Assembly (NCBI GenBank): GCA_020205615.1
Contig: CM035163.1
Span: 41,364,189 to 41,428,188, forward strand
DNA length: 64,000 nt
Source of the DNA: Panax quinquefolius
Lineage: Eukaryota > Streptophyta > Magnoliopsida > Apiales > Araliaceae
Direction of reading: 5' to 3'
This document shows, one piece after another, positions 23,120 to 34,800 of this stretch (its first letter is position 1; every line of letters starts with the position of its first letter). Below the pieces are notes generated by a model. It had not been told where the DNA came from. It worked only from the letters and a program-made list of their open reading frames with translations, and did not search any database. Position numbers and translations under genes: made by a program.

Positions 23120-24370
23120 CGAATATCGAATTATTGATATAGTATTCCACACTTTAATAATGCGAACAAAAAAATATCCAAAATACCCTCCTTGTAAAAG
23201 TACCCCGTCTGCAGTATTAAATTTTAGACGTTAGGTATGGTTGGCCAATTGGGAAACGACCTCGTTTTTAAATAAGTGTCGTCCACAGTATTAAACTAAG
23301 AATGCTAAATATGACTGCCAATTGGGAAACTAGGTCGTATTGGACAAATTCAAAAAAAAAATTAGTTTTCTAGGCTCCGTAGTATTAAACTGCGGATGAC
23401 AAATAATAGAGATGAGTTCCTTAAAAAATTGCCATCAATGAAGAAAATTTATTGAAGCTCTGAATTCCAACAACACCTACTCCTTCTCTTCAACGTAAAC
23501 AAACAAAAATCAATAGAAAATTACAATCTTTATAACCCCCAAATAAGTTAAACAAAAAATTAAGAGTTGTAGAAAAGAAAAACTCACATAATGAAAGGAA
23601 AGATTTAGGCCAAAATCACCAGCGAGTTCTTTTACTCAGTTAATAGAAATTTCCAAGGAAATATCTAAATTATCAATTACAATTGCCTTATAACCTCTTA
23701 ATAAAAGCTGAAGCATTGTATGTCTTCCAATATATCCTGCTCCTCTTGTCACCAATATATTGTGCAGCGCCATTATAAACAATTAAAATCCTGAAGAATT
23801 TTCTCTAAAAAAAATCTACCTATACATATACGTATGCACGCAAAATTCTGTATGTAATATATAAATAAAAAAATTATAATTATTATTTGTGTTCTTGATC
23901 TTCAGAAGAAGAACGAAACAAAATAGTAAATTCAGAGCTTCAAGAGTCATTTGAGATATTTATAAGTTTAGGGAGAGAGAGAGAAAGTAAACATGTTTTT
24001 TATTTTATTTTTCATTGACTAATAATCGTAGAGTACTGAATCATTGAAATCGTAGAGTGGAATCAATTATTTGGCATCCTCAGTTTAATACCGTGGAGAC
24101 TAAAAAATATAAACATTTGGCGAATACGACGTCGTTTCGCAATTAGTCAGCCATACTTAGTGTTTGTAGTTTAATACTACAGACGACACTTATTTAAAAA
24201 CGATATCATTTTCCAATTGGTCAGCCATACTTAGCTCCCGTAGTTTAATACTGCGGAAGAGAGAATTTTTCAAAGAGGATATTTCGAAAATTTGTCCTGT
24301 CCGCAGTATTAAACTGCGAAATATTAGAAACTAAACTGTAGACGGGGGCTATATTAATCAATCGATATTC

Positions 24371-24372
<2 letters not shown>
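23120..24372. mobile_element. Long-TIR Pack-type element carrying a host gene fragment
   Basis: The left arm (about 23120-23400) and right arm (about 24050-24372) are inverted copies of each other. Shared landmarks are CGAATATCGAATTATTG versus CAATCGATATTCG at the tips, CCAAAATACCCTCCTTG versus its diverged complement, and repeated units with CAGTATTAAACTGCGGA and CCAATTGGGAAACGAC. The middle is unrelated single-copy sequence containing exon 1 and upstream region of a UDP-glucose 4-epimerase gene. Arms above 250 bp suggest a non-autonomous Mutator-like (Pack-MULE) element, but I could not identify a 9-bp target duplication. Confidence 0.7.
23588..23773 (-). pseudogene. Captured exon 1 of a UDP-glucose 4-epimerase gene
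   Basis: From an ATG at 23773 the minus strand reads [20 protein letters not shown], then [17 protein letters not shown] and, after one in-frame stop, VKELAGDFGLNLSFHY. It then meets GTGAGT (23587 downward), a splice donor. This matches the N-terminal Rossmann segment of plant UGE enzymes, which interconvert UDP-glucose and UDP-galactose in the cytosol. The first Gly of the NAD-binding GGAGYIG motif has become Arg. With the TGA and the missing rest of the enzyme this cannot work. About 200 bp upstream of the ATG, including a TATAAATA-like box near 23970, may have been captured with it. Confidence 0.8.
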
Positions 24373-24375
<3 letters not shown>

Positions 24376-24408
<33 letters not shown>

Positions 24409-24559
24409 CCATCTGCAGTTTTGTTTTCGGTATTCCGTAGTTTAATACTGTGGATGAGACATATGTCCAAAATACCCTCCTTGTAAAATTGTCTCGTCCA
24501 CAGTATTAAACTGTGGACGCTAAATATGGCTAACCAATTGGGAAAGGACGTCCTATTGG
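24376..24559 (+). repeat. Second, truncated terminal unit of the Pack-type element family
   Basis: After a TA run (about 24374-24406) the sequence again shows CCAAAATACCCTCCTTGTAA, CAGTATTAAACTG and CCAATTGGGAAAGGACG in the orientation of the left arm at 23177-23340. It breaks off at TATTGG, where the LTR of element D begins. It is therefore a second copy interrupted by the D insertion. Confidence 0.7.
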
Positions 24560-25494
24560 TGTCGAAGTACCACCGATCGCTATCAAAAGTTTAAAAAAAT
24601 GAGCTAGAAAATTACAATTAGATCATCCATAGTTTACTATCCTTTTTAATCATATCCCTGAACTTCTATTATTCTTTTCAGATTTACCCTTATTAATTTT
24701 TTAATCTTTTTCATCAAGGTAACCATAGTTTGCCAAGCATTTCATATCCGCCACTGAACTTTTATCTTTTACCCTTATTGACAGATTTTTAGTCGGTTTT
24801 AATTTAAGGTTATCAAGACAAAGATCGTCAGTAAGTAATTTTTGTTGTAGTGTTCTAAACTTGATAAGTTTGTAAGTAATAACGCCAAGATCTTCTGCCA
24901 TGTCCCAATCACGTAAGACGTCCTGATCCTGCACAATAAATACGATCAACACCAAAAGCTTGACGGCTTCGACCGTCGGGGGATAGCTCAGGCGTGAGAG
25001 TTAGTACATGCGATCACAAGGTTAACAATGGAGGATAAAATATCTTGTGTATTGAGAGAGATAAAATTATCAGTTACCTGAACTTGGAAGACTTCCTTGC
25101 TATGATATACTCTCAGACCCGGTTTACCGTGCCACCCACTACTATCTGACATAGCCCCCTGATCCTGATGGTTTCAGCCAACTGCGTGCAACTCACCCAC
25201 TACATCTGGTCACTGTTTTCCACCACCGGCCGACTATCATCCCATCCACATTAATTCTTTGCAGAGATAACAATCAACTGTCATCTTATTTCATCATTAC
25301 CGATCAAAGTAATAGATATTTAATTATTTGATGGGTCAGCCTATGGATCCAACCCGATCCTGTAAGGACATAATTAAGGTAACACAATGGCTAGGCCCAA
25401 TAACTTTAGGACCCAATAGTGATGATCTAGTGGACTAACCGAATAAGTAGGCCCAATCCGTTCGGCCTAATATGTGAAATATCAAGACCCAACA
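24560..25494 (-). repeat. 3' LTR of element D
   Basis: Read on the minus strand it starts TGTTGGGTCTTGATATT at 25494, directly after the polypurine tract, and ends GTGGTACTTCGACA at 24560. The left border interrupts a terminal unit of the Pack-type element, which supports its placement. Length is about 935 bp. No gene is expected inside it. Confidence 0.75.
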
Positions 25495-25513
25495 TTGCCC
25501 CCTAGTTTTTTAT
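25495..25513 (-). other. Polypurine tract of element D
   Basis: The minus strand reads AAAAAACTAGGGGGCAA directly before the LTR start TGTTGGG. Confidence 0.75.
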
Positions 25514-25897
25514 TAAACAGAATGTTTAATAGAAAACTATAAACGGTCCACGATAGGAAGAACTTGGTAAAATTGAAAGAGGCCCAAAATAAAACTTATC
25601 AAGGCCCAATCAGTAAGGAATTAGATTAATAAGGCAGATTAAAACCAGAAGTCCAATACAAAAGGCCCAATCTGGTAAATGCTTGAAACTCCTCTTGGAC
25701 GCTACCCTTCCAGCTTCATCATGATTGTCAGCATTAAATGTACCACCCTCGAGCCTCGTGAAACTGTCATAAACACTCATATAAAAACTCCTTTTACCCC
25801 CAATTTGAAATTTTTTTTACCTGCTAATTTGAAATATCAGACTCTTGAGCTTTCTTCTTCTCTCTCGATCTTTCTTCCTTACTGCAAATCAACAACA

Positions 25898-28366
25898 ATG
25901 GCTTCACAAGATTCTGACAACGGTTCACCCCTTTTAGTGACTCTAATCACCACCGTTCCACCGAATCTAAGCCCAAATAAAGAGGCTTCGTGTTCGAACC
26001 CTAAGGCTACAACTCCTAGTAAGAAGGTCCCACCTCCAAAACCCACCCCTACTCCTTCTGAGTTTTTCAGAAATAAGGAACGTTTCTCCCATGCCAATAC
26101 TCCTTCCACCATTACTGAATCTGAGCTGAGGAAGATTTGAACTCGCTGCCACATACCGAATACCCATTTGGTGAGAGCTCCCAGGTCTGAGGAGCGAATG
26201 TATCAACGTCCTGAAGGATGGATAGCTGTTCCCATAACTATCCTCGAGAAAGGAGTTAGATTCTCTCTTCATGTCTTCTTAGTTACCCTATTAGGGTTTA
26301 TCGGTGTTAGGTTCGCCCAACTGGTACCGAATTCTTACATCTACATCCTTTCATTCATTGCATTCTGTCACGAAGTAGGTGTCGAGCCCACCCTTGACTT
26401 ATTCTTTACTGTTTATAAGATCGGTCAATCCCGAGAGAAGGGTTTTAAAGCTATAAGAAAGCAATCGCCGAAGACAGGTGAAAAGTTCGAAAGACACTCC
26501 CTGGTATCTACCCCTTCCAGCAATAAAGGATGGTATAAGGGGTGGTTCTTCATTAAAGGACCAGAAATAGCCTCCCTGCCAAACTGGGCCACTGATGAGA
26601 AAGTCTCTGCTAGTTTTGTGGATATTCTGGAAGAACGCATTGCTGAGATGATAGAGCTCTTTGACAACTTCCCGAAGGAGGAATGGAGCTACGGACTTCT
26701 TTCCAAGCAGGCGTGGTTATACAACCACAAATGTAAGTGCTGAATTGTGTTGTATATACAATTTTTTGAAATTTTAAGTGATATAGAAGGTTATATATAA
26801 ATGTCTATCCTCTGTAATAACTTTGATTAAGCAATCGTCTTCGGAAGTAAAAGATTATGAGGATTATGCATGCGAAAGTCCTCGAAGTCAACTTAAACTC
26901 TCTCGATAGAAGTCGTGCTCAAGACAATCCAATCAATGAAACACTCACCATTGAACCTCAAATAGATGAGCCATAAGCTGATGATCCCATTCAAGCGGAA
27001 GAAACCCTTCAACCACGCCGGAAAAAGAGGGCCGTCCGAAAACCTCGATCAATTCCTACTCCAACATCTCCTGAACCCCTCCCTGAACCTAAACCACCCA
27101 CCAAACCAGCCCCCACTCGAGGAAGTTTACTCGATCTGCCTATGGATGATCGAAAAAGACTTCTTCGAGTCAAAAAATTAAGAACAAAAATTACTCCTCT
27201 AACAACAAATGAACTCCGAGTGCCTTCGTCTTCAACCGATCCACCCTCTATAATTCCCGTAGAGATACAAATTTCTGATGAGGAAGAACAAGTTGAACCT
27301 ATGCCAACACTATCCCGGAAGAGGAAACAACCTTCTACTAGTCACCCAAGTTCATCCTCAGCTCCATCACCACCTCGTGAGCCCATTCCAGTCCAATCCC
27401 CTTCTCCTGAAAATATATACATGGACCCCTTTCCAACTTATGATCAACCTGTGCCTTCTCTCGAACGAACCATGAGATCTCCTTCAAGGCCTTCATTCCA
27501 CGAGTTTCAGAATGAGGCCATTGCATCGCCGACCCTATGGTCCCGATTTAATGCCAATTTCCCTTTCCAACTTTTCAATACCTTCGTCCGGGAAACTGAT
27601 GATCACCGATTCGGCAATAGCTCAATCGGGGATCTGATCGATAAAGGCATGAGCTATATAGCGCATGTAAATAACTTTCTCAATCTTCATACTTCTTTTC
27701 ATGCTTAGGTTAGATATCTGAACTTAATTGAATAATGCTGAACATGTACAAGCCAATGCTGTTTTTGGGCGTTTACGCCCTAAACATCTTGAATCCGAAA
27801 CTGCAGAGGAGGCGACCAAAAAAGAGAATATGATACTGCAGTCTGCCTTAGCGAAAGCGAGGCATGACTGTGATATCACTATCTACAACAATGAACGTCT
27901 TTGAGAGGATCTAGCTCAAACCAAGGATGAATTGAAGATGTCTAAGGAAGAGCTGAAGACGATCAAGGCCAGTCAACAAGATCTGACTAACATGAATGTC
28001 GATCTTGTTGAAAAGAAAGAAGTTCTAAGGGCTAGAAATGAAGAACTAGCTATAGCCAATCAGAGCTTGGCAATACAAGTGGACGATCTTCAAGTGAAGG
28101 CCCGTGAAGATAAAGAAAGGCACATAATCAGACGTCGGAAGCTCCAAGATAAGCTAAAGGCCTTGAAGGAGCTAGGTCCTCCTTTGACTGAAGAACTGCG
28201 TAAGTAGATACAGACTGAATACCGAGAATCCGACGAGCTGAATGCAGAAATCCTTCGGGTGTACTCTGAAGGTTATGAAGTCTGCCGAAGTCGAGGAAAG
28301 GAGAAGCTAGTTACAGCCAAGGTAGATCCGACCCTGCTTGATTCCGAAGACAAAGATAATGCCTGA
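25898..28366 (+). pseudogene. Antisense accessory ORF of Tat element D (gypsy-type transposon domain)
   Basis: From the ATG at 25898 (MASQDSDNGSPLLVTLITT) the frame runs, with a single TGA at 26138, to a splice donor (AAT|GTAAGT) at about 26731. The conserved domain is EKGVRFSLHVFLVTLLGF, then LAQLVPNSYIYILSFIAFCH and GVEPTLDLFF, ending with KGWYKGWFFIKG. This is the putative gypsy-type transposon domain seen in many plant proteins of unknown function. A second exon from about 26.9 kb is Pro/Ser-rich with basic runs (KRKQPSTSHPSSSSAPSPP), followed by a coiled coil (about 27930-28200) and a stop at 28364. Stops near 27706, 27904 and 28206 break it. It runs opposite to gag-pol, as in Grande-like elements. 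Its role is unknown. Confidence 0.75.
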
Positions 28367-28689
28367 ATCTGATATTGCTTTGTTCTCGTATTAGGACCTT
28401 TATGTAAAATTTTCTATCTTTTTATGTAAACATTCGAATATTAATTGAAATATCAACTTCGTTTCTCATGACTTCTGTATAGTTCGTTTCTTGTCAATAA
28501 TTCAGCATCAATCAACTTTGAAACTGTATAAGATGCTTTTGAACTTAACTTAAATTCTGAACCAGGTAAGCAAATAGATCATATAATCAATTAAGTTAAA
28601 GAATATCATAGACCGGACATAATGAACCGAACTCAACACTTGAACAAAATAAAATGAATTACCGAAGTGTGAGACAGATCATGTATAAG
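28367..28689. other. Spacer between accessory ORF and tandem repeats of element D
   Basis: AT-rich sequence without an ORF or repeat that I can recognise; presumably the region where the sense and antisense transcripts of the element end. Confidence 0.5.
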
Positions 28690-29150
28690 GTGAATTCGGC
28701 TAATCCTCCTTGCACCATCGGGATCTTGTTTACCACTCAGGGTAAAACAAGTATATAAGGACCATGGAATTTGTTTACCACACGGGGTGAAACAAATTCA
28801 TAAGTACATACCTGACAATAAGGCTACCATCGAATGGTCAGCGAGTCCGACCGAACCTCCTTACTTCGGTGCATTGGTTTACCACTCGCGGTAAAATAAT
28901 ATTAAAAGGACTATGGAATTTGTTTACCACGCAGGGTATAACAAACCCATGAGGACACTCCTGCAGATAAGGCTACCATCGAATGGTCAGCGAGTCCAAC
29001 CGAACCTCCTTACTTCGGTGAATTTGTTTACCACTCGCGGTAAAACAATATTAAAAGGACTATGGAATTTGTTTACCACGCAAGGTATAACAAACCCATG
29101 AGGACACTCCTGCCGATAAGGCTACCATCGAATGGTCAGCGAGTCCACCC
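28690..29150. repeat. 149-bp tandem repeats in element D
   Basis: A unit containing GGAATTTGTTTACCAC, ATAAGGCTACCATCGAATGG, TCAGCGAGTCC and CTCCTTACTTCGGTG recurs at about 28766, 28915 and 29064 (spacing 149 bp), with partial copies on both sides. Within each unit GGTTTACCAC-type half-repeats also occur. The array lies between the end of pol and the antisense ORF. Confidence 0.9.
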
Positions 29151-29272
29151 GGTCCTCCTTACACCATTGTGAATTTAGGACCAATAGAGAGAAGATCAAT
29201 TGTGAAAAAGTGAATCGTTTATTAATGATGATCCAATATTTACAGATTACTGGGAGACTAACTCGATCTTTA

Positions 29273-30350
29273 CTAAAAATATTTCTGAAGTCTACCAGCA
29301 TGCCAAGTATTCTTGATTTCTGATCCGTCTAATGCCTTTAACCGATAAGTTCTTGGCTTCAGTACTTCAACTACCTCATACGGTCCTTTCCAGTTCGGCA
29401 TCAGTTTTCCCAAGTTCTGAGGCATAAATGCTTCAACTTCCCTGAGGACGAAATCTCCCACTTCAAATCTACCAAGCTTTACCCCCTTATTGTAATGCTT
29501 GGCTACTCTCTGTTGATAGGCTGCTAACTTGATCAAAGCCACCTCTCTGACTTCTTCCAACAGATCCGTGTTGACCTTCACTCCTTCATCATTGTAGATC
29601 TCTTTGAACTGACTAACCCGAAGACTTGGAGATCCAATCTCAACTGGAACTAAGGCATCAGTACCATAGGCCAGTCTGAAAGGTGAATCCCCTGTTGTAG
29701 TCCTCGGTGTAGTCTAGTAAGCCCATAATATGCTGAGCAACTCTTCAGGCCACCTGCCTTTAGCTTCATCGAGTCTACGCTTGATCCCATTCAGCAGTAT
29801 TCTGTTGGTCACCTCGAGCTGCCCATTCAACTGTGGATGAGCCACTGAAGTCTTTCTATGTTGAACCCCCAATTCCTTTAAAAATCCTTCAAACTTCGAT
29901 CCCACAAACTGGCGTCCGTTGTCCGATATCACCACCTTAGGAATTCCAAAACAAAATACTACTGACTCTTTCATGAACTTCAAGCATTCTTGTTCTGTTA
30001 TCAACCTAAGTTGCTTTGCTTCTACCCATTTGGTCATATAATCGATGGCACCTATAACAAAACTGACCTGACCTTTAGTTTTTGGCAATGGACCCAGTAT
30101 ATCTACTCCCCAGACAGCAAAGCGTATAGGAGATAAGATCGAGTATAGCTCTTCTGGTGGCTGATGAGGGATATGACTGTTGAGCTGACACTTCTCGCAC
30201 TACTTCACATACTCCGTAGCTTCCTTGAAGATAGTAGGCCAGTAGAAACCCTGACGAAGTACTTTATAGGCTAATGACTTAGCAGCCATATGGTCACCAC
30301 AGATGCCCTCGTGAACCTCCCAAAGAGCATATTCGGCCTCGGATGGAACC
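29273..30350 (-). pseudogene. Element D integrase
   Basis: The zinc-binding region (ending CEKCQLNSHIPHQPPEEL) precedes the core: VDILGPLPKTKGQVSFVIGA, FGIPKVVISDNGRQFVG and NGQLEVTNRILLNGIKRRLD, so all three catalytic residues Asp, Asp and Glu are readable. A stop near 29717 follows LSILWAY. The C-terminal segment (29581-29273) has GDFVLREVEAFMPQNLGKLM and WKGPYEVVEVLKPRTYRLKA and ends WHAGRLQKYF, the standard end of Tat-type pol. No chromodomain is present, consistent with Tat. Confidence 0.85.
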
Positions 30351-31060
30351 ATTCACTTCAACAATGGTGAAAAAAAAGCCCTTCGATAAAGGTCCCCATT
30401 AATGAGAACAAAATTGGCACTCTTATACTTGATCTTCTTGGCCAACATCTGATCCGAAGGAAGGACGCCATCTGTCAGATACTCTATGTATGGAGTCATC
30501 CAACAGTTAGAACGTTCAACGTACATCACGACTTCATGCTGGATACTCGGCTGCTGCAGAACCTCCAAATAAACTGACCCATCAAAATTGTTGGCATCCG
30601 TAGTGGCCAGCTTCGACAATGCATCAGAAATAGAATTGTCATTACGCTCGACACCCTGAAACTCATAGGAGAGAAAATACTGAAGTCGATCTTTCAACTC
30701 TGCCAAATACTTGATCATTCTAGAACCTCGAGCTTCATACTCTCCTGAAACCTACTTGACAACCAACTGAGAGTCACTGTAAATGATCAACTTCTGAACT
30801 TCAAGACTCTTCGCCAGTCGAACTCCTGCCAACACAGCTTCATACTCCACCTCGTTATTCGTCGCTCTGAACCTAAATCTGATGGCCTGCTACACTTTGA
30901 ATCCCTCCGGACTTGTCAAGATAATCCATGCTCCACTGATGTCTGAAGTAGAAGACCCATCTCATACATATCTGACGTCCATGAACTCTGGTTTGTCTTG
31001 AAGAGTCAGAATCGATCGGACACTTGACTTCTAGCGTCTAGCATCTCTGCATTTGCCTCT
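30351..31060 (-). pseudogene. Element D second (archaeal-type) RNase H
   Basis: After the RT/RNase H polyprotein a second RNase H fold is readable across frameshifts: an initial DGSSTSDISGAWIIL, then RATNNEVEYEAVLAGVRLAK and IIYSDSQLVVKQVSGEYEAR, followed by KYLAELKDRLQYFLSYEFQG and SISDALSKLAT. The D-E-D order matches the additional RNase H acquired by Tat elements. The first half (about 31060-30730) has shifts and stops; 30718-30353 is open. Confidence 0.8.
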
Positions 31061-32592
31061 GTGAATGAACACTCCACCATGAAATCAGCCAAGGCCTGCC
31101 CCTTTATAGTTGTTCGGGGATGAAATTCAATGAAAAATTCGAACAACTCCATTGTCTATGCAACCAATCTTCCCAAAACTTCTGGCTTGCTCATCACCTT
31201 CTTCAGCGGTTGATCCGTGTAAACAACTAGGAGCCGACCTTGAAAATATTGCCTAAGCTTTCGACTGGCTATTATCAAAGCAAAGGTAAATTTCTCAATA
31301 TTCGGGTACCTGGTTTCAGCATCTCTTAAGACATGACTGATATAGTAGACTGGATGTTGTTTCCCCCCAACTTCTCGAACTAACACTGCTCCCACTGCCA
31401 ACGAACTTGCTGCCAGATACAGGTATAATGGCTCGGCAGGAACTGGATTCACCACCAAAGGTGCCGAAGACAAATACGTCTTTATGCCTTGGAAAGCGTC
31501 TTCACACTCTGAAGTCCATTGGAACGTCTTCGCATTCTTTGGTCCCTTCAACGTACCAAAGAACGGCAAACACCTTTCTGCCGACTTGGACATGAACCTC
31601 CTCAAAGCTGCAATCCTCCCTGTCAGACGCTGAATATCTTTAAATGACTGAGGGGTCTTCATGTTTAGAATGGCCTGGATCTTCTCTGGATTGGCCTCAA
31701 TGCCCCTCTGACTGGCCAGATAACCCAGGAACTTCCCTGCACCGAGCCCGAAGGTGCATTTGGTGGGATTAGGCCTTAATTTGTGATGACGGACCATCTA
31801 AAAGCATTCCTCTAGATCATCCAAGTGCTTCTGAACGATCATGCTCTTCACTATCATATCATCAACATACACCTCCATGTTTCTCCCCAACTGCTTCTGG
31901 AAGATGAAGTTCATCATCCTCTGATAAGTGGCTCCAAAATTTATCAAGCCAAACGCCATCTTCTTGTAAGCATATACCGAACGGTGTGTGATGAATGTTG
32001 TCTTGAAAATATCCTCGTTGCACATAGAGATTTGATGATAACCTGAAAAAGCATCCATAAAGCTTAGTAGTGCATACCCCGAAGTCGCATCAATGAGCTG
32101 ATCGATGTGGGGCAGAGGATAGAAATCCTTCGGGCAAGCTTTGTTCAGGACCGTGTAGTCGATGCATACTCACCACTTCCTGTTCTGCTTCTGGATTAGC
32201 ACCACATTTTCCATCCACTCCGGATAGTCGATCTCAAAGATGAAGTCAGCAGCTATCAGTTTTGCGATCTCCTCATCAATAATCCTATGACGCTCAGGTG
32301 CAAAGATTCGCCTCTTCTTCCGAACTGGCTTCTTTGATGGGTCTAGGTCGAGCCTATGCTCTGCAATCTTCCGACTGACTCCAGGCATATCTTGTGGCTC
32401 CCATGCAAAAATGTCCACATAACAGCGAAAAAGTTCCATAAAGTTTGTCCGGAGTGGTTCCGGCAAACCCGAACCTATCTTCACTGTTTTGTCCTTCTTT
32501 CCAACAACCAGTTCGATATCTTCTGTCTCTCCTGCAGGCGTGACCAATGGCTCTGAACTGCTTTCAGTAAAGGGCTCGATCTCTATCGCCAT
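31061..32592 (-). pseudogene. Element D reverse transcriptase and first RNase H
   Basis: The open segment 32592-32170 carries the RT lead-in (DMPGVSRKIAEHRLDLDPSK, then FIFEIDYPEWMENVVLIQKQ). After a stop come VCIDYTVLNKACPKDFYPLP, MDAFSGYHQISMCNED and the active site EVYVDDMIVKS (32058-31798). The next segment (31797-31156) has the thumb and the gypsy RNase H (GRIAALRRFMSKSAERCLPF, then VYYISHVLRDAETRYPNIEK and VVYTDQPLKKV). Three stops divide an otherwise collinear frame, a relatively young state of decay. Confidence 0.88.
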
Positions 32593-32626
32593 TGTGCCGC
32601 TTCGCTATTACACACCTACTCCGAAG

Positions 32627-33340
32627 CTATAACAACATTAGATAGCATCGTCGGCGATTCAAGTCCCCTGCTACCTCTCTGACTCCATGTACTGTTGGGA
32701 ACTTGATCTTGAAATGAGGAATGAAAGTCACTGCTTGTAGGGCTGTCAAAGTAGGTCGTCCCAATATGGCATTGTAGGCCGAATCTACATGCACAACATA
32801 GAATTTACACGTTATTTCTACCTGTTGTGGAGCAGTACCGAAGATGACTGGTAGCTTAATAGTTCCTACCACTTTAACCGGATCATTGCTGAAGCCATAC
32901 AAAGGTGCCTCCTGCCCCACTTCCATCTTTCGCCCATCAAGATGCATCCTCTGATAAGCATGGGCATACAGAATATCTACGGAAGACCCGTTATCTATCA
33001 TAATCCATTTTATGTCAATCGAACGCACTTGTGCTGTGATCACCAATGCTCCTTCATGGGGTTCGATGGGTTTCGAAGGATAATCTGCATCAGTAAAAGC
33101 TATAACTGTCCCTTGGAATGGTCTATCATTCTTCGGGAGAACACCCGTCAGGGACATAACCGAGTCCAGATACCCTCTCCTCTTCTTCCCCACCAATTTT
33201 CCTATCATCCCACCGGTTATTACATCAATGACGTGCCTTGGCAGCTGATTTGGAGCAGGTTGTACGGGTGGAACCGGTTGAACCACTTGAACAGTCAGAT
33301 CTGCATTCTGCTGTTCTTGCTGATGGTCTCTTCCGGCCAC
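32627..33340 (-). pseudogene. Element D protease region
   Basis: The frame contains IKWIMIDNGSSVDILYAHAY and later YNAILGRPTLTALQAV, the retropepsin-like protease pattern of Tat elements. The active-site loop reads DNGSS, with Asn inserted relative to the usual D-S/T-G; this is the normal form in this lineage. The upstream part is a Pro/Gln-rich linker from gag. A stop separates it from RT. Confidence 0.8.
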
Positions 33341-33343
33341 ATA

Positions 33344-34800
33344 TTAAACTAACATACCACTTTGAACCTTCCTCTCTACAAAGTCCTTTAGATTATAACA
33401 TTCATTAGTGTCGTGTCCTGTAGCTTGATGATAGCCACAATATTTTTGAGCATTGCCCTGTCCTGGCTTGATATTATCATGAGGTGGTTCAAAGAATGGT
33501 TGGTTCCTGATCTGATCCAAAATCACCGACCTATCCATGTTCAGTTTGGTGTAAACATTGTTCACCTTTTGGGTAAGAGCAGGTGGGCGATTACTTCCTT
33601 GTCGCCATGTGTTGTTGTACTTCTTGGAGCTGCCCTCTGGCCGATCATTATACCCTCCTCCCTTCTTCTGATCGCCTTCAGCTTTAGAAGTATCTACCTC
33701 CTTCATTCGGTCTAAAGAAGGATGCTTCAGACTATTCATAGCCTCCTCCACCACAATATAGCCCTCCGCTTTATCAAAAGCCTAAGTCAAACTCTTCGGA
33801 TGGTGAAACATCAGCTTCTTCACCAACTTCTCTGACTTCACCAGATCTAAACAGTTCTGAAACAACCCCACAGCCTGAAGATCATTGAGGTCGGAAACCT
33901 GGCCAACGGCTTCCCTGAATCGCTTCACATACAGACCCAAAGACTCATTAGAAAACTGCTGAACTTGAGCCAAAGAACCCTTAGGCTTTCCCCTCCTTCG
34001 ATTTCTCCCAAAACAAGCATGAAACTTGTCACACAACTCGGACCACGACGAGACTGAATTAGCAGGCAAAGTCCCCATCCACTGCCTTGCATCCTTCCTC
34101 AACTTTGTGACAAACGTGTGACACTTGGCAGCATAAGTGAAATCATAATAGTCCATCAGCCTGTCAAACGCCTAACTATGGTCATAAGGATCCCCGGATC
34201 CATCATAACTCTCCATATGAGGCAACTTCTTGGTGGTATCTGCCTTCTTCTTAAGAATATCCGAGGAAAAAGGAGACACCTTCTTTCCCGGAGTATCATT
34301 CACCTGTTGAACCTCAGCCAACTACTTTCGAAGCTCCTTTAACTCCTTCACCAAGAAATCTACACCTTCTGGTTGCGAGGAGACTTCTTTCTCCTGAGTG
34401 ACCTTCTTCTTCTGAGTAGATCGACCCCTTCCACCAGAACCCACGGCCCTCGATGGACTTCTGGACCTACTCCGGTGTGTGGCCCTGTCATCATGGTGAG
34501 AATATTTAAGACGATGTTCTCTCCTTTTATTCTAAGGTATATGCTCTCTTGACCGCCTCCTTTGTCTACCATCATCTCGACCTTGGGAATCGATCACGAG
34601 AAGTGCTTTCTTTGACACCTCAGGAGTTCTGCTCCTTGATCTCCTTCGTTCCTAAGGTCGCCCCCGAGATGCATGAACAGAATGGACAGGTTCTTTCCCT
34701 TCTCGTTGTTGTACATCTCTAGGCCTACTACGCCTCTCGGACTGCACATAAGTGGACACTCGTCCTTCAGATCAGCTATCCGAAGCATCGGTACGGCTAT
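33344..34800 (-). pseudogene. Element D gag
   Basis: The gag fold is seen at 34156-33782: YAAKCHTFVTKLRKDARQWM, LPANSVSSWSELCDKFHACF and SLGLYVKRFREAVGQV. The following piece (33754-33344) has a single zinc-knuckle-like motif, KYCGYHQATGHDTNEC. Upstream (34788-34156) is a basic, Arg/Ser-rich N-terminal region with several frame changes. The N-terminus and start codon lie in or beyond the N run. Confidence 0.8.

Noticed and set aside
23588..23773. An intact host UDP-glucose 4-epimerase gene
   Set aside because: Only exon 1 is present, with a stop and a changed NAD-binding Gly, and it lies between inverted TE arms.
25879..26667. Minus-strand ORFs opposite the accessory gene
   Set aside because: They lie antisense to the conserved gypsy-type transposon domain and show no domain of their own.
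28690..29150. CRISPR-like array
   Set aside because: The units are directly adjacent without unique spacers, and they are part of a plant retrotransposon.
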